DNA of 64,000 nucleotides from Kribbella rubisoli (GTDB taxonomy: Bacteria; Actinomycetota; Actinomycetes; Propionibacteriales; Kribbellaceae): the NCBI RefSeq assembly GCF_004217145.1, contig NZ_SHKR01000014.1, positions 496,001 through 560,000 of the forward strand. Direction: 5' to 3'. Position 1 is the first letter of the stretch. Each line of letters opens with the position of its first letter. Of the stretch, positions 1 to 8,035 are shown piece by piece. Under the pieces are notes generated by a model. That model did no database searches and was not told where the DNA came from. It saw only the letters and a program-made list of their open reading frames with translations. The translations under genes and the position numbers were made by a program.

Positions 1-542
1 AGTACCAGACCGCCGAGGGTGACGACGTACCGCGGGTGCAGCTGCTCGGGTCCGGTGTCGCGCTGCCGTGGGTGCGCAAGGCCCAGCAGATCCTCGCCGA
101 GGAGTACTCCGTTGCCGCGGACATCTGGTCCGTCACCTCGTGGAACGAGCTGCGCCGCGACGCGGTGGCCGCGGAGCACCACAACCTGTTGCACCCGGAC
201 GAGCCGGAGCAGGTGCCGTTCGTGACCGAGCAGTTGAAGGACACCAAGGGCCCGGTCGTTGCCGTCAGCGACTTCATGCGCGCGGTGCAGGACCAGATCT
301 CCCGCTGGGTCCCGAACGACTACACCTCGCTCGGCACCGACGGCTTCGGTCTGGCCGACACCCGGGCCGCGGCCCGTCGGCACTTCCAGGTGGACGCCGA
401 GTCGATCGTCGTCGCGACGCTGGAGATCCTCGCCAAGCGCGGTGACGTCAAGCCGGAGGTCGCCGCCGAGGCGGCCCGCAAGTACCGGATCGACGACCCG
501 ACCGCGGTCGCCGGTGTGAAGCAAGAGGGCGCCGGCGCCTGA
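1..542 (+). CDS. aceE: pyruvate dehydrogenase E1 component, C-terminal part (partial)
   Basis: C-terminal 179 residues of the homodimeric (AceE-type) pyruvate dehydrogenase E1, the thiamine-diphosphate enzyme that decarboxylates pyruvate and acetylates the lipoyl group of E2. The frame is open from base 3 and no start lies in the window, so the gene runs in from the left; the GTG at 36 is internal. The transketolase C-terminal domain is recognised by GTDGFGLADTR, RRHFQVD and LAKRGDV, which occur in this order at the end of AceE proteins (family knowledge). A strong hairpin terminator follows. In Streptomyces an aceE gene also lies a few genes before fasR-fabD, which supports the call. Confidence 0.93.
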   Translation, partial: YQTAEGDDVPRVQLLGSGVALPWVRKAQQILAEEYSVAADIWSVTSWNELRRDAVAAEHHNLLHPDEPEQVPFVTEQLKDTKGPVVAVSDFMRAVQDQISRWVPNDYTSLGTDGFGLADTRAAARRHFQVDAESIVVATLEILAKRGDVKPEVAAEAARKYRIDDPTAVAGVKQEGAGA

Positions 543-558
543 CGCCGCAACGCCTGGC

Positions 559-590
559 ACGGGCCGCCCATCTCCGGATGGGCGGCCCGT
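559..590 (+). terminator. hairpin terminator of aceE
   Basis: Perfect 13-base inverted repeat (559-571 and 578-590) with a 6-base loop, starting 17 bases after the aceE stop. There is no long T run, as is common for actinobacterial terminators. Confidence 0.8.
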
Positions 591-625
591 TGCATATCCG
601 CTGGGATCGCGCGGCCGACCGGCCA

Positions 626-631
626 TACCCT
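626..631 (+). promoter_or_regulatory. -10 box of a leaderless promoter for the GNAT gene
   Basis: TACCCT fits TANNNT and ends 7 bases before the ATG at 639, so transcription would begin at or next to the start codon. No ribosome binding site is present, which agrees with a leaderless mRNA. Confidence 0.45.
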
Positions 632-638
632 CTTGACC

Positions 639-1157
639 ATGCCTGAACTGATCGAGCCGACCGTCGAACTGCGTGACTCCTTCCTGGAGTCGTCCCGCGA
701 GTGGGGCGACGAGCACCAGGACGGCGCCGGGCTATGGGAGGCCGACGATCTGACCACGGCCGAGGGCTTCGCCGACTGGGTCGAGCGCTTGCGCCAGCAG
801 AGCGACTCGGTGGAAATCACGCCGGACCGGGTGCCCGCGACGTACTGGTGGATCGTTGAGGACGGCAACTACCTGGGCGCGATCACCTTGCGGCACGCGC
901 TGAACGAGAAGCTGGCCGCGGGCGGTGGGCACATCGGGTACGGCGTACGCCCCTCGGCCCGTGGTCGCGGTCTGGCGACCTGGGCGCTCGGCCAGGTGCT
1001 CGACCGGGCCCGCGCCCGCGGGATGGACCGGGTGATGGTCAGCTGCGACGACGACAATGTGGCGTCGGCTCGGACGATCGAGCGCAACGGCGGCGTCCTG
1101 CAGGACGTCGGCGAGACCTGGCTGGGCCTGACCCGGCGCTACTGGATCGAGCTCTGA
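639..1157 (+). CDS. GNAT family N-acetyltransferase
   Basis: 172-residue single-domain acetyltransferase of the GCN5-related family, which transfers acetyl from acetyl-CoA to an amine; the substrate cannot be told from the sequence. The acetyl-CoA binding signature is visible as IGYGVRPSARGRGLATWAL (RxxGxG/A loop), preceded by YLGAITLRH and followed by MVSCDDDNVASARTIERNGG, the usual beta4-alpha4-beta5 order. ATG at 639 is chosen over an in-frame TTG at 633, because the TANNNT box at 626-631 gives a leaderless start there. The gene stands alone between the aceE terminator and the monooxygenase gene. Confidence 0.85.
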   Translation: MPELIEPTVELRDSFLESSREWGDEHQDGAGLWEADDLTTAEGFADWVERLRQQSDSVEITPDRVPATYWWIVEDGNYLGAITLRHALNEKLAAGGGHIGYGVRPSARGRGLATWALGQVLDRARARGMDRVMVSCDDDNVASARTIERNGGVLQDVGETWLGLTRRYWIEL

Positions 1158-1237
1158 CTCGCGTACGACAAACCTCGTAGTCGCGGCCGGGCCGAAGTTG
1201 CGCATTCCGTCCGACGCGGCGGATGCCCCGCGAAACC

Positions 1238-1243
1238 TAGCGT
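1238..1243 (+). promoter_or_regulatory. -10 box of a leaderless promoter for the monooxygenase gene
   Basis: TAGCGT ends 6 bases before the ATG at 1250, leaving no room for a leader or ribosome binding site. Confidence 0.45.
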
Positions 1244-1249
1244 CGAGGC

Positions 1250-2335
1250 ATGAACACGATCATCATCGGCGCAGGACAGGCCGGGCTCGCCACCGGTTAC
1301 CACCTACAGCGGCTCGGTGAGCCGTTCACGATCCTCGACGGCAACGCGCGAGTGGGAGACCAGTGGCGGTCGCACTGGGACAGCCTCAAGCTCTACTCGC
1401 CGGCGAAGTACGACGGTCTGCCCGGCTTCCCGTTCCCGGCCGACCCGTGGCACTACCCCGGCAAGGACGAGGTCGCCGACTATCTCGCGTCGTACGCCGA
1501 GCGCTTCGACCTCCCGATCCGGCAGAACACGCGCGTCGACAAGCTCGAACGGCTCGACGACCAGTGGATCGTCACCGTCGGGCGCGAGCAGCTCACCGCG
1601 GACAACATCGTCGTCGCCACCGGCACCTTCGGGCGTACGCCGTACCTCCCGGACTTCGCCGTCGACCTCGACCCGGCGATCCGGCAGCTGCACTCGTCGG
1701 AGTACCAGCGGCCGGAGCAGCTCAAGGACGGCGCTGTTCTCGTGGTCGGCGGGTCGCACTCCGGCACCGACATCGCGTACGAGGTAGCACAGACGCACGG
1801 GACGATCCTGTGCGGCCGCGATCCCGGGCAGGTGCCGTTCACACCGGGCAAGCCGAGCCAGGTCTTCTTCTGGCCGCTCATTCTGTTCGCGTGGCGGCAT
1901 GTGCTCACCCGCCGGACGCCGGTGGGAAGGAAAGAGATGGACCACATCCGCCACCACGGCGGCCCGATGATCCGGGTCAAGCGGGCCGATCTGACCGAGC
2001 GCGGGGTCCAGCGGATCCCTGCCAGGGTCACGGGGACGCAGGACGGTCTGCCGATGCTGGCCGACGGACGGGTACTGGACGTCGCGAACGTGGTCTGGGC
2101 GACCGGCTTCCAGCAGGTGTTCGACTGGATCAAGCTCCCGATCGTCGGCCCGGACGGCTGGCCGCGCGAGTACCGCGGGGTGGCGGAGAACGCGCCGGGC
2201 CTGTTCTTCTGCGGGCTGTCGTTCCAGTACGCGTTCAGTTCGATGGTGCTGCCGGGGGTCGGCCGGGACGCGGCGTACATCGCCCGCCGGGTCGCGGCCC
2301 GGGTCCGCCCCGAGCGGAGTCTTGCCCCCGCCTGA
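1250..2335 (+). CDS. flavin-containing monooxygenase-like NAD(P)/FAD oxidoreductase
   Basis: 361-residue two-dinucleotide-binding flavoprotein. The FAD-binding GAGQAG lies at residues 7-12 directly after the start. A second Rossmann motif, GGSHSG, at residues 167-172 should bind NADPH, and the linking VVATGTF lies at 121-127. The C-terminal VVWATGF is typical of class B/YUC-like monooxygenases. Such enzymes insert one oxygen into a soft nucleophile or ketone, but the substrate cannot be inferred. The length is short for Baeyer-Villiger enzymes and suits the YUC/CzcO-like group. The start is fixed by the -10 box 6 bases upstream. A LuxR-type regulator follows after 35 bases on the same strand and may be co-transcribed. 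Confidence 0.88.
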   Translation: MNTIIIGAGQAGLATGYHLQRLGEPFTILDGNARVGDQWRSHWDSLKLYSPAKYDGLPGFPFPADPWHYPGKDEVADYLASYAERFDLPIRQNTRVDKLERLDDQWIVTVGREQLTADNIVVATGTFGRTPYLPDFAVDLDPAIRQLHSSEYQRPEQLKDGAVLVVGGSHSGTDIAYEVAQTHGTILCGRDPGQVPFTPGKPSQVFFWPLILFAWRHVLTRRTPVGRKEMDHIRHHGGPMIRVKRADLTERGVQRIPARVTGTQDGLPMLADGRVLDVANVVWATGFQQVFDWIKLPIVGPDGWPREYRGVAENAPGLFFCGLSFQYAFSSMVLPGVGRDAAYIARRVAARVRPERSLAPA

Positions 2336-2370
2336 GTCGGCAGGGCATGCTCGCCAGTGGGGGACATCTG

Positions 2371-4005
2371 ATGGGGATTGTCGACGATCTGCAGCGAGCC
2401 CGGATCGCGTTCGAGCGACGCGACTGGGCCGCTGCGTATGACCGGCTGACCGCGGCCGACGGTGATCCGGGGACGGTCGGTCTCGGCGCGGACGATCTGA
2501 TGACCCTGGCGATGGCCACGTTCCTGCTCGGCGACATCGACGCGTGCATCCGGGCGCTGCAGCGCGGATACCGGCTGCGGATCGACAACGGCGAGGTGCT
2601 GGGCGCGGTCCGGTTCGCGTTCTGGCTGGCCCGGGTGCACAACGGCCGCGGCGAGGGCGCCGTCGGCAGCGGGTGGGCCGCACGGGCCGAGCGGTTGCTG
2701 GCCGACCACCCCGCCGACGTGGTCGAACGCGGGTACCTGCTGATCCACGACTTCTTCCGCTGCGTGGATCGCGGCGACTTCGCCGGCGCGGTAGCGACCG
2801 GCGACGAGATCGTCAGCGTGGCGCGTCGGCACGGCGATCCGGACCTGCTCGCGCAAGGTCTGGTCTGCAAGGGCCGGATGATGATGTACGCCGGTCATGT
2901 GCCGGAAGGCCTTGCCACGCTGGACGAAGCGATGGTCGGCGTCGCGGCCGGCGAGCTGTCACCGGTCTTCGCGGGCACGGTCTACTGCGCGATGATCGAC
3001 GCGTGCCAGGAAGTCCTCGACTTCGCGCGGGCATCGGCGTGGACGACCGCACTTACCCGCTGGTGCGACACGCAGCCGGACCTGGTGCCGTTCACCGGGC
3101 AGTGCGCCGTCCATCGAGGGCAGATCCTGCGGCTGCATGCGGCGTACCCGGAGGCGCTGGCAGAGTTCGAGGACGCGTGCCAGCGGTATGCGGCGTTGGG
3201 GTACGACGCGGCGGCGGGGCTGGCGATGAGCGAGCGTGGCGACGTACTGCGGGTCCTTGGTGAGTACGTGGCGGCGGAGTCGTCGTACGACCAGGCGGCC
3301 AGCTACGGGTACGAGGCGCAGCCGGGGCGTGCGCTGCTGATGACAGCGCGCGGGCGGGTGTCGGGCGCGATTGCCGCCGTACGGCGGCTGCTTGCGGAGA
3401 CCGGTGATCCGGTGCATCGGTCGCGGCTGCTGGCGGGGGCGGTCGAGGTGCTGATCGCAGGCGATGAGCCGGCTGAGGCCGAGCTGGCGGCTGGTCAGTT
3501 GTCGACGATCGCCGAGGAGTTCGGGTGTGCGGGGTTACGGGCGTCGGCGGCGTACTGCTCGGCCCTCGTCGCCTTGGCGGGCGAGGATGCCGATCGGGCG
3601 CTGCCGCTGGCGCGGACGGCGGTGCAGCTGTGGGGTGAGCTGCGGGCGCCGTACGAGATGGCTCGGGCGAAGGTGCTCGTCGGGCGGGCGGTTCGATTGC
3701 TCGGGGACGAGGACTCGGCGATCGCTGAGCTGACCGCAGCATGCCGGACGTTCGCCGAACTCGGGGCAGCCGGGGCGCGCCAGGAGGCCGAGAAACTGAT
3801 CGGTCGCAGTACTGGCGGGCTGACGGGACGGGAGCTGGACGTCCTGCGCTTAGTTGCGGTAGGCAACAGTAACGCCGAGATCGCGGGACTGCTGGTGCTG
3901 AGCGACAAGACGGTCGCCCGGCACCTCACCAACATCTTCGCGAAGCTCGACGTACCGTCACGGACGGCTGCTGCGGCGTACGCCCGCGATCACGACCTGC
4001 TGTGA
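2371..4005 (+). CDS. LuxR-type transcriptional regulator with TPR-like N-terminal region
   Basis: 544-residue regulator. The last 60 residues are a LuxR/GerE helix-turn-helix ([15 protein letters not shown], then [19 protein letters not shown]). The preceding 470 residues are alpha-helical, alanine/leucine-rich and look like tetratricopeptide-type repeats, as in LAL/MalT-like activators but without their N-terminal P-loop ATPase. Base 2371 is chosen because GGGGGA lies about 5-10 bases before it; an in-frame ATG at 2347 lacks this. The frame is open a further kilobase upstream only because it shadows the monooxygenase gene. It probably controls the neighbouring monooxygenase (inference). Confidence 0.85.
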   Translation: MGIVDDLQRARIAFERRDWAAAYDRLTAADGDPGTVGLGADDLMTLAMATFLLGDIDACIRALQRGYRLRIDNGEVLGAVRFAFWLARVHNGRGEGAVGSGWAARAERLLADHPADVVERGYLLIHDFFRCVDRGDFAGAVATGDEIVSVARRHGDPDLLAQGLVCKGRMMMYAGHVPEGLATLDEAMVGVAAGELSPVFAGTVYCAMIDACQEVLDFARASAWTTALTRWCDTQPDLVPFTGQCAVHRGQILRLHAAYPEALAEFEDACQRYAALGYDAAAGLAMSERGDVLRVLGEYVAAESSYDQAASYGYEAQPGRALLMTARGRVSGAIAAVRRLLAETGDPVHRSRLLAGAVEVLIAGDEPAEAELAAGQLSTIAEEFGCAGLRASAAYCSALVALAGEDADRALPLARTAVQLWGELRAPYEMARAKVLVGRAVRLLGDEDSAIAELTAACRTFAELGAAGARQEAEKLIGRSTGGLTGRELDVLRLVAVGNSNAEIAGLLVLSDKTVARHLTNIFAKLDVPSRTAAAAYARDHDLL

Positions 4006-4079
4006 AAGGTCCTCCGGAGGGAGCGCATTCCCTCTGGCGGGTGAGGTGACGGCAGGGCCGTCGGCCGGATGCTGTCTGG

Positions 4080-4613
4080 GTGAACACAACTGAGCGTCCT
4101 GTCCCCCGCTGGGCGTACCGCCTGGCGCACCTCATCCCGTTCATGGTGCTGCCGTCCGGGTTGTGGCGACTCGGGCTGGTCTTCGGCTCGTCGATGGGCA
4201 TGCTGGACCCGGACGGCAATGCCGCCCGGCTCGCAGGCGCCGGCGGCAAGGTGTACGTCGTCTGCCTGACGGTCTTCTCCGAGCTGGTCGCGTTGACAGC
4301 CCTGGGCATGGTCAGCCGCTGGGGCGAGGTCGCTCCGCGCTGGATCCCGCTCATCGGCGGCCGCGCCGTTCACCCGTACGCCGCGATCATCCCCGCGACC
4401 CTGGGCGGCCTGTCCCTGATCGCGCTCTGGACGTACGCCTTCCGCAACGCCTACACCGACCAGTTCATCCCGTTCTCCAGCACGGGCTGGAAGGTCCTGA
4501 TGCTCACCTGCTACACCCCGCTGAACCTCTGGGGCCCCGCCCTCCTGGTCCTGACCTGGGCCTACTACCGCCGCCGCGTCAGCGCGCCCGCGGTCGTGGC
4601 TTCAGTGCGATAG
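4080..4613 (+). CDS. integral membrane protein of unknown function
   Basis: 177-residue protein with about four hydrophobic segments (near residues 18-36, 60-80, 102-120 and 143-162) and a short basic C-terminus, so it should lie in the cytoplasmic membrane. I do not recognise a functional motif. Translation starts at a GTG; no convincing ribosome binding site is seen. The 3' end overlaps the end of the convergent pirin gene by 35 bases, so both 3' regions are antisense to each other. Confidence 0.75.
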   Translation: MNTTERPVPRWAYRLAHLIPFMVLPSGLWRLGLVFGSSMGMLDPDGNAARLAGAGGKVYVVCLTVFSELVALTALGMVSRWGEVAPRWIPLIGGRAVHPYAAIIPATLGGLSLIALWTYAFRNAYTDQFIPFSSTGWKVLMLTCYTPLNLWGPALLVLTWAYYRRRVSAPAVVASVR

Positions 4614-5586
4614 CCGGCAGCGGTGGCGCCGGGAGCGGATCGCCGTCGTAGCCGGGGACGGGCCGGAAGCGGTCGTTGCCGCCGCCGCTGATCGCATCCT
4701 GCCAGGACTGCCGGGCGGCGACGATCTCTTCGTGAGAGCGGCCAATGAAGTTCCACCACATCACCAGCTGCTCCTCGAAGGGTTCGCCGCCGAGCAGGAG
4801 GAAACGAACTCCGTTGTCGGAGGCAACCAGATCGATCGACTGGCGGTTGGCGCCGAGGTAGACCATCTCGCCGAACGCCGGGGCCAGCTCCCCGACCGTG
4901 AGCGATCCGTCGACGACGAGTACGGCGTACTCGTTGGACGGGGTGAGCGGCAGGGCCAGCGTCCGGCCGGGCTCGATGGTGATGTCGGCTCCGACGAGCG
5001 GAGTGAACGCGGGCGCCGGCGAGGTGACACCGGCGACGGTGCCGATCATCACCGTGGCGTGCGCGCCGTCGAAGTCGAGCTGCGGCAGATCGGCGTACGC
5101 GTTGAAGGCCGGCGGGGTCGTCGTACGCACCGATTCGGGAAGTGCGACCCACAGTTGCGCTCCGTGCAGCATCGGCGGCGCGGTCGGGGCCGAGATCTCG
5201 GAGTGGGCGATCCCGTTGCCCGCGGTCATGATGTTGAGCTCGCCGGGCCGCACGAACGCATGCGATCCGACACTGTCGCGGTGCTCGATCTCGCCTTCGA
5301 ACAGCCAGCTGACCGTCTGCAGGCTGGTGTGCGGATGCGGCGGCACCTGCATGCCGCGCTCCCCCGGTACGTCGTACGAGTCGACGCGCTGGGTCAGATC
5401 ATCCGGGCCGTAGTGGTCGACGAAGCACCACGCGCCGACCATGCGACGGTTCTTGTTGGGCAGCAGCCGGCGTACCGTCGTCGATCGTCCGAGCACGACC
5501 TCGCGCCCTTCGAGCAGCTCCAGCGCGGGGCCCTCGCAATCCCCGGTGCCGATGACTTCCGCCGGATCCTTCTCGAGATCACTCAT
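4579..5586 (-). CDS. pirin family protein (cupin)
   Basis: 335-residue pirin-like bicupin. The N-terminal cupin carries the metal-site residues in MQVPPHPHTSLQTVSWLFEG, followed by MTAGNGIAHSE, the characteristic pirin signature. Pirins bind one Fe(II) and some oxidise quercetin; the cellular role in actinobacteria is unclear. Start: an ATG overlapping the stop of the upstream PHP gene as ATGA is preferred to an in-frame ATG 12 bases earlier, since it implies translational coupling. The two genes form an operon whose promoter lies beyond base 6626. Confidence 0.88.
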   Translation of the reverse strand: MSDLEKDPAEVIGTGDCEGPALELLEGREVVLGRSTTVRRLLPNKNRRMVGAWCFVDHYGPDDLTQRVDSYDVPGERGMQVPPHPHTSLQTVSWLFEGEIEHRDSVGSHAFVRPGELNIMTAGNGIAHSEISAPTAPPMLHGAQLWVALPESVRTTTPPAFNAYADLPQLDFDGAHATVMIGTVAGVTSPAPAFTPLVGADITIEPGRTLALPLTPSNEYAVLVVDGSLTVGELAPAFGEMVYLGANRQSIDLVASDNGVRFLLLGGEPFEEQLVMWWNFIGRSHEEIVAARQSWQDAISGGGNDRFRPVPGYDGDPLPAPPLPAIALKPRPRAR

Positions 5587-6626
5587 GATGCGGTCCATTC
5601 CAGGAGTTGCTGCTGGTCCCAGGTGTTGATGACGCGGTCAGGCGTGACGCCGCAGTCCTCGGCGCGCTCGCAGCCGTAGACCTGCCAGTCGAGCTGACCG
5701 GGCGCGTGCGCGTCGGTGTCGATCGAGAACATGCACTCCATCTCGACGGCCATCGAGAGCAGGCGTTTGGGTGGGTCGAGGCGTTCGGGCCGCGAGTTGA
5801 TCTCGACCGCCGTCCCGAACTGGCGGCAGGCCTCGAAGACCACCTCGGGGTCGAACTCCGACTCGGGCCGGGTACCGCGGCCGCCGGTGATCAACCGGCC
5901 GGTGCAGTGGCCGAGGATGTCGACATGCGGGTTCGCGATCGCGCGGACCATCCGCTCGGTCATCGGCTCGGACGCCATCCGGAGCTTCGAATGCACGCTC
6001 GCGACGACCACGTCGAGCCGCGCCAGGATCTCGCTGTCGCAGTCGAGCGTGCCGTCCTCGTTGATGTCGACCTCGATCCCGTTCAGGATCTGGAACCCGT
6101 CCAGCTCGTCGGCGAGCTTTTTGTTGAGCTCGGCAACGACCTCGAGCTGCTGCAGCCGGCGTTCGCGGGACAGCCCGTTGGCGACGGTCAACCGGGGCGA
6201 GTGGTCGGTCAGCGCGACGTACGAGTGGCCGAGGCGATGCGCCGTACGCGCCATCTCCTCGATCGGGCTGCCACCGTCGGACCACTCGGAGTGCAGATGC
6301 AGGTCGGCCTTCAGGTCCGCCCGCAGCTGGTTGCCCGCCGTGGTCAGCTCCCCCGCAGCCTCTTCCAGCTTGACCAGGTACGACGGGGTCGCGCCGTCCA
6401 TCGCCTCGACGATGACGGCCTCGGTCTTCGGGCCGATACCGGCGATCTCGGTCAGCGTCCCGGCCCGGCGGCGAGCACGCACCTCGGCGGCCGGCAGCGC
6501 GGCGATCGTGTCGGCGGCCCGCCGGTACGCCTTCACCCGGTGCGTCGGCTGCCGGTCCCGCTCGAGGTAATACCCGATCGCGCGCAACGCCGCGATCGCG
6601 TCCTCCACGCCCGCCTTGTCCGTCAT
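5583..6626 (-). CDS. PHP-domain phosphoesterase with helix-hairpin-helix (PolX C-terminal-like)
   Basis: 347-residue protein built like the C-terminal half of PolX-type DNA polymerases without the nucleotidyltransferase. A helix-hairpin-helix (AGIGPKTE, residues 62-69) is followed by a PHP domain with the full set of metal ligands: DLHLHSEWSDG (H110, H112), TDH (141-142), EVDI (E185, D187), SVHSK (H212), GHCTGR (H240) and the terminal DTDAH. PHP domains hydrolyse phosphoesters, often as 3'-5' exonucleases, with di- or trinuclear metal sites. DNA-end processing is plausible (inference). It is translationally coupled to the pirin gene and divergent from fasR, with a large inverted repeat between them. 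Confidence 0.86.
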   Translation of the reverse strand: MTDKAGVEDAIAALRAIGYYLERDRQPTHRVKAYRRAADTIAALPAAEVRARRRAGTLTEIAGIGPKTEAVIVEAMDGATPSYLVKLEEAAGELTTAGNQLRADLKADLHLHSEWSDGGSPIEEMARTAHRLGHSYVALTDHSPRLTVANGLSRERRLQQLEVVAELNKKLADELDGFQILNGIEVDINEDGTLDCDSEILARLDVVVASVHSKLRMASEPMTERMVRAIANPHVDILGHCTGRLITGGRGTRPESEFDPEVVFEACRQFGTAVEINSRPERLDPPKRLLSMAVEMECMFSIDTDAHAPGQLDWQVYGCERAEDCGVTPDRVINTWDQQQLLEWTAS

Positions 6627-6644
6627 GCACCCATCATGGCAGCG

Positions 6645-6734
6645 CGGATCCCCAGGCCATCACAATCGGGCCTACGGCCCGGGGCCAGGCGGGACCCGGC
6701 CTCGGAGCTGCGATTGTGATGGCCTGGGGATCCG
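6645..6734. repeat. 24-base perfect inverted repeat spanning the PHP/fasR divergent promoter
   Basis: Arms 6645-6668 and 6711-6734 are exact reverse complements, separated by 42 bases. Each arm includes the word ATTGTGATGGCCTGGGG or its complement. The outer ends lie 18 bases from the PHP start codon and 17 bases from the fasR start codon, so the arms sit in mirror-image positions over the two -35 regions. It lies upstream of both genes and so cannot be a terminator for either. Confidence 0.9.
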
Positions 6735-6739
6735 GGGTC

Positions 6740-6745
6740 TATGGT
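6740..6745 (+). promoter_or_regulatory. -10 box of a leaderless promoter for fasR
   Basis: TATGGT ends 6 bases before the GTG at 6752. The -35 region would fall inside the right arm of the 24-base inverted repeat. Confidence 0.5.
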
Positions 6746-6751
6746 CGGTCC

Positions 6752-7957
6752 GTGGCGAAGGGTGCGCACGTGGCGCGGGCGGAGCGGTTGCAGGGCGCGA
6801 CCGGGGCGCTCGCCACCGCGGCAATGGCTGCGATGGAGGAGAAGCTGCCTTGGTTCGGGGAGCTCTCGGCGCAGGACCGGTCCTGGATCGGGCTGGTGGC
6901 GCAGTCCGGGATCTCGGCGTTCGTCGAATGGTTCCGCGATCCCGAGGCGCACTCCTCGATGCCGACCCGGATCTTCGGATCCGCGCCGCGCGAGTTCACC
7001 CGGGTCATCTCGCTGCACCAGACGGTTGACCTGGTGCGGACGACGATCGAAACCATCGAGACCACCATCGGCACGCTGCTACCGCCCGACGACGTACCGA
7101 TCGTCCACGAGGCCATCCAGCGCTACGCCCGCGAGGTCGCCTTCGCCGCCGCTACCGTCTACGCGCAGGCCGCCGAGATGCGCGGCGCCTGGGACGCCCG
7201 GCTGGAGGCCCTCCTCGTCGACTCGGTGATCCGCGGCGAGGCAGACGAATCAGTCCGGTCCCGCGCCTCCGCCCTCGGCTGGACCGGAGCCGCCGGTACG
7301 ACGGGGTCGGCCGAGGTGGCCGTTGTCGTCGGACGGGCCCAGAGCGCCGAGGACGCCCAAACGGCTTCGCACGTCGCCGACATGGTCAGGAACGCAGCCC
7401 GTGAGGCCGGCGCCGACGCGCTCTGCGCGATCCAGGGCGACCGCCTGGTCGTGGTACTCGGCGGTACGAGCAAACCTGTCGAGATCGTACAAAAACTGGC
7501 CCAATGGTTTGGACCCGGCCCGATCGTCGTCGGCCCTGTCGTGAAAGACCTGATGTCGGCCGTCACCTCGGCACGCGCCGCCGTAGCCGGCCTCCGCGCC
7601 GCGGCCGCCTGGCCCGGTGCCCCCCGGCCGGTGCAGGCCGATGAACTCCTGCCCGAACGGTCACTCTCCGGAGACGGCCACGCCCGCCGCCAGCTCGCCA
7701 ATGAGGTCTACGGCCCGCTCACGGTCGGCGATGGCGTGCTCCTCGACACGGTTTCGGCGTACCTCGACTCCGGCGGATCGATCGAGGCGACGGCCCGCGC
7801 GATGTTCATCCACGCCAATACCGTCCGGTACCGACTCAAGCGTGTGGCGGACATCACGGCGTACAACCCGCTGGATCCCCGCGACGCTTTCACATTGCGT
7901 GTCGCACTGACCTTGGGTCGCCTGCTCAATCCGGAGCCCGGAACAGCCGTTTTGTAG
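6752..7957 (+). CDS. fasR: PucR-type regulator of fatty acid synthesis (FasR-like)
   Basis: 401-residue regulator. The C-terminal 65 residues are a PucR/CdaR-type helix-turn-helix: GGSIEATARAMFIHANTVRY then RLKRVADIT. The N-terminal part is an all-alpha sensor-like region with no recognised ligand motif. In Streptomyces coelicolor the gene in this exact position, directly before fabD-fabH-acpP-fabF, encodes FasR, the activator of that operon (established). Orthology here rests on position and domain type. The start is a GTG with a -10 box 6 bases upstream; an earlier in-frame GTG/ATG lies inside the inverted repeat. The stop codon is inside a 19-base palindrome that may be its binding site. 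Confidence 0.85.
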   Translation: MAKGAHVARAERLQGATGALATAAMAAMEEKLPWFGELSAQDRSWIGLVAQSGISAFVEWFRDPEAHSSMPTRIFGSAPREFTRVISLHQTVDLVRTTIETIETTIGTLLPPDDVPIVHEAIQRYAREVAFAAATVYAQAAEMRGAWDARLEALLVDSVIRGEADESVRSRASALGWTGAAGTTGSAEVAVVVGRAQSAEDAQTASHVADMVRNAAREAGADALCAIQGDRLVVVLGGTSKPVEIVQKLAQWFGPGPIVVGPVVKDLMSAVTSARAAVAGLRAAAAWPGAPRPVQADELLPERSLSGDGHARRQLANEVYGPLTVGDGVLLDTVSAYLDSGGSIEATARAMFIHANTVRYRLKRVADITAYNPLDPRDAFTLRVALTLGRLLNPEPGTAVL

Positions 7958-7969
7958 GATCCCTACAAA
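7951..7969. promoter_or_regulatory. palindrome before fabD, candidate FasR operator
   Basis: TTTGTAGG-ATC-CCTACAAA is a perfect 8-3-8 palindrome; allowing one mismatch the arms extend to 12 bases (7947-7973). It overlaps the fasR stop and lies 67 bases before the fabD start. It is AT-rich relative to its surroundings and too weak for a terminator hairpin, so an operator is more likely. Binding by FasR is inferred. Confidence 0.55.
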
Positions 7970-8035
7970 CCGGCCCGGAAGAATTCGTGCTCGCCCTGCG
8001 GCTCCCGACGGGCCCTGTTGAGGGAGAGTGGGCAC

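Noticed and set aside
559-590. An operator for the GNAT gene
   Set aside because: The perfect 13-base hairpin directly after aceE is better explained as a terminator.
1363-2370. A longer LuxR-type protein reading through the monooxygenase gene
   Set aside because: This part is a shadow in another frame: low-complexity Arg/Pro/Ala sequence, and the real start at 2371 has a ribosome binding site.
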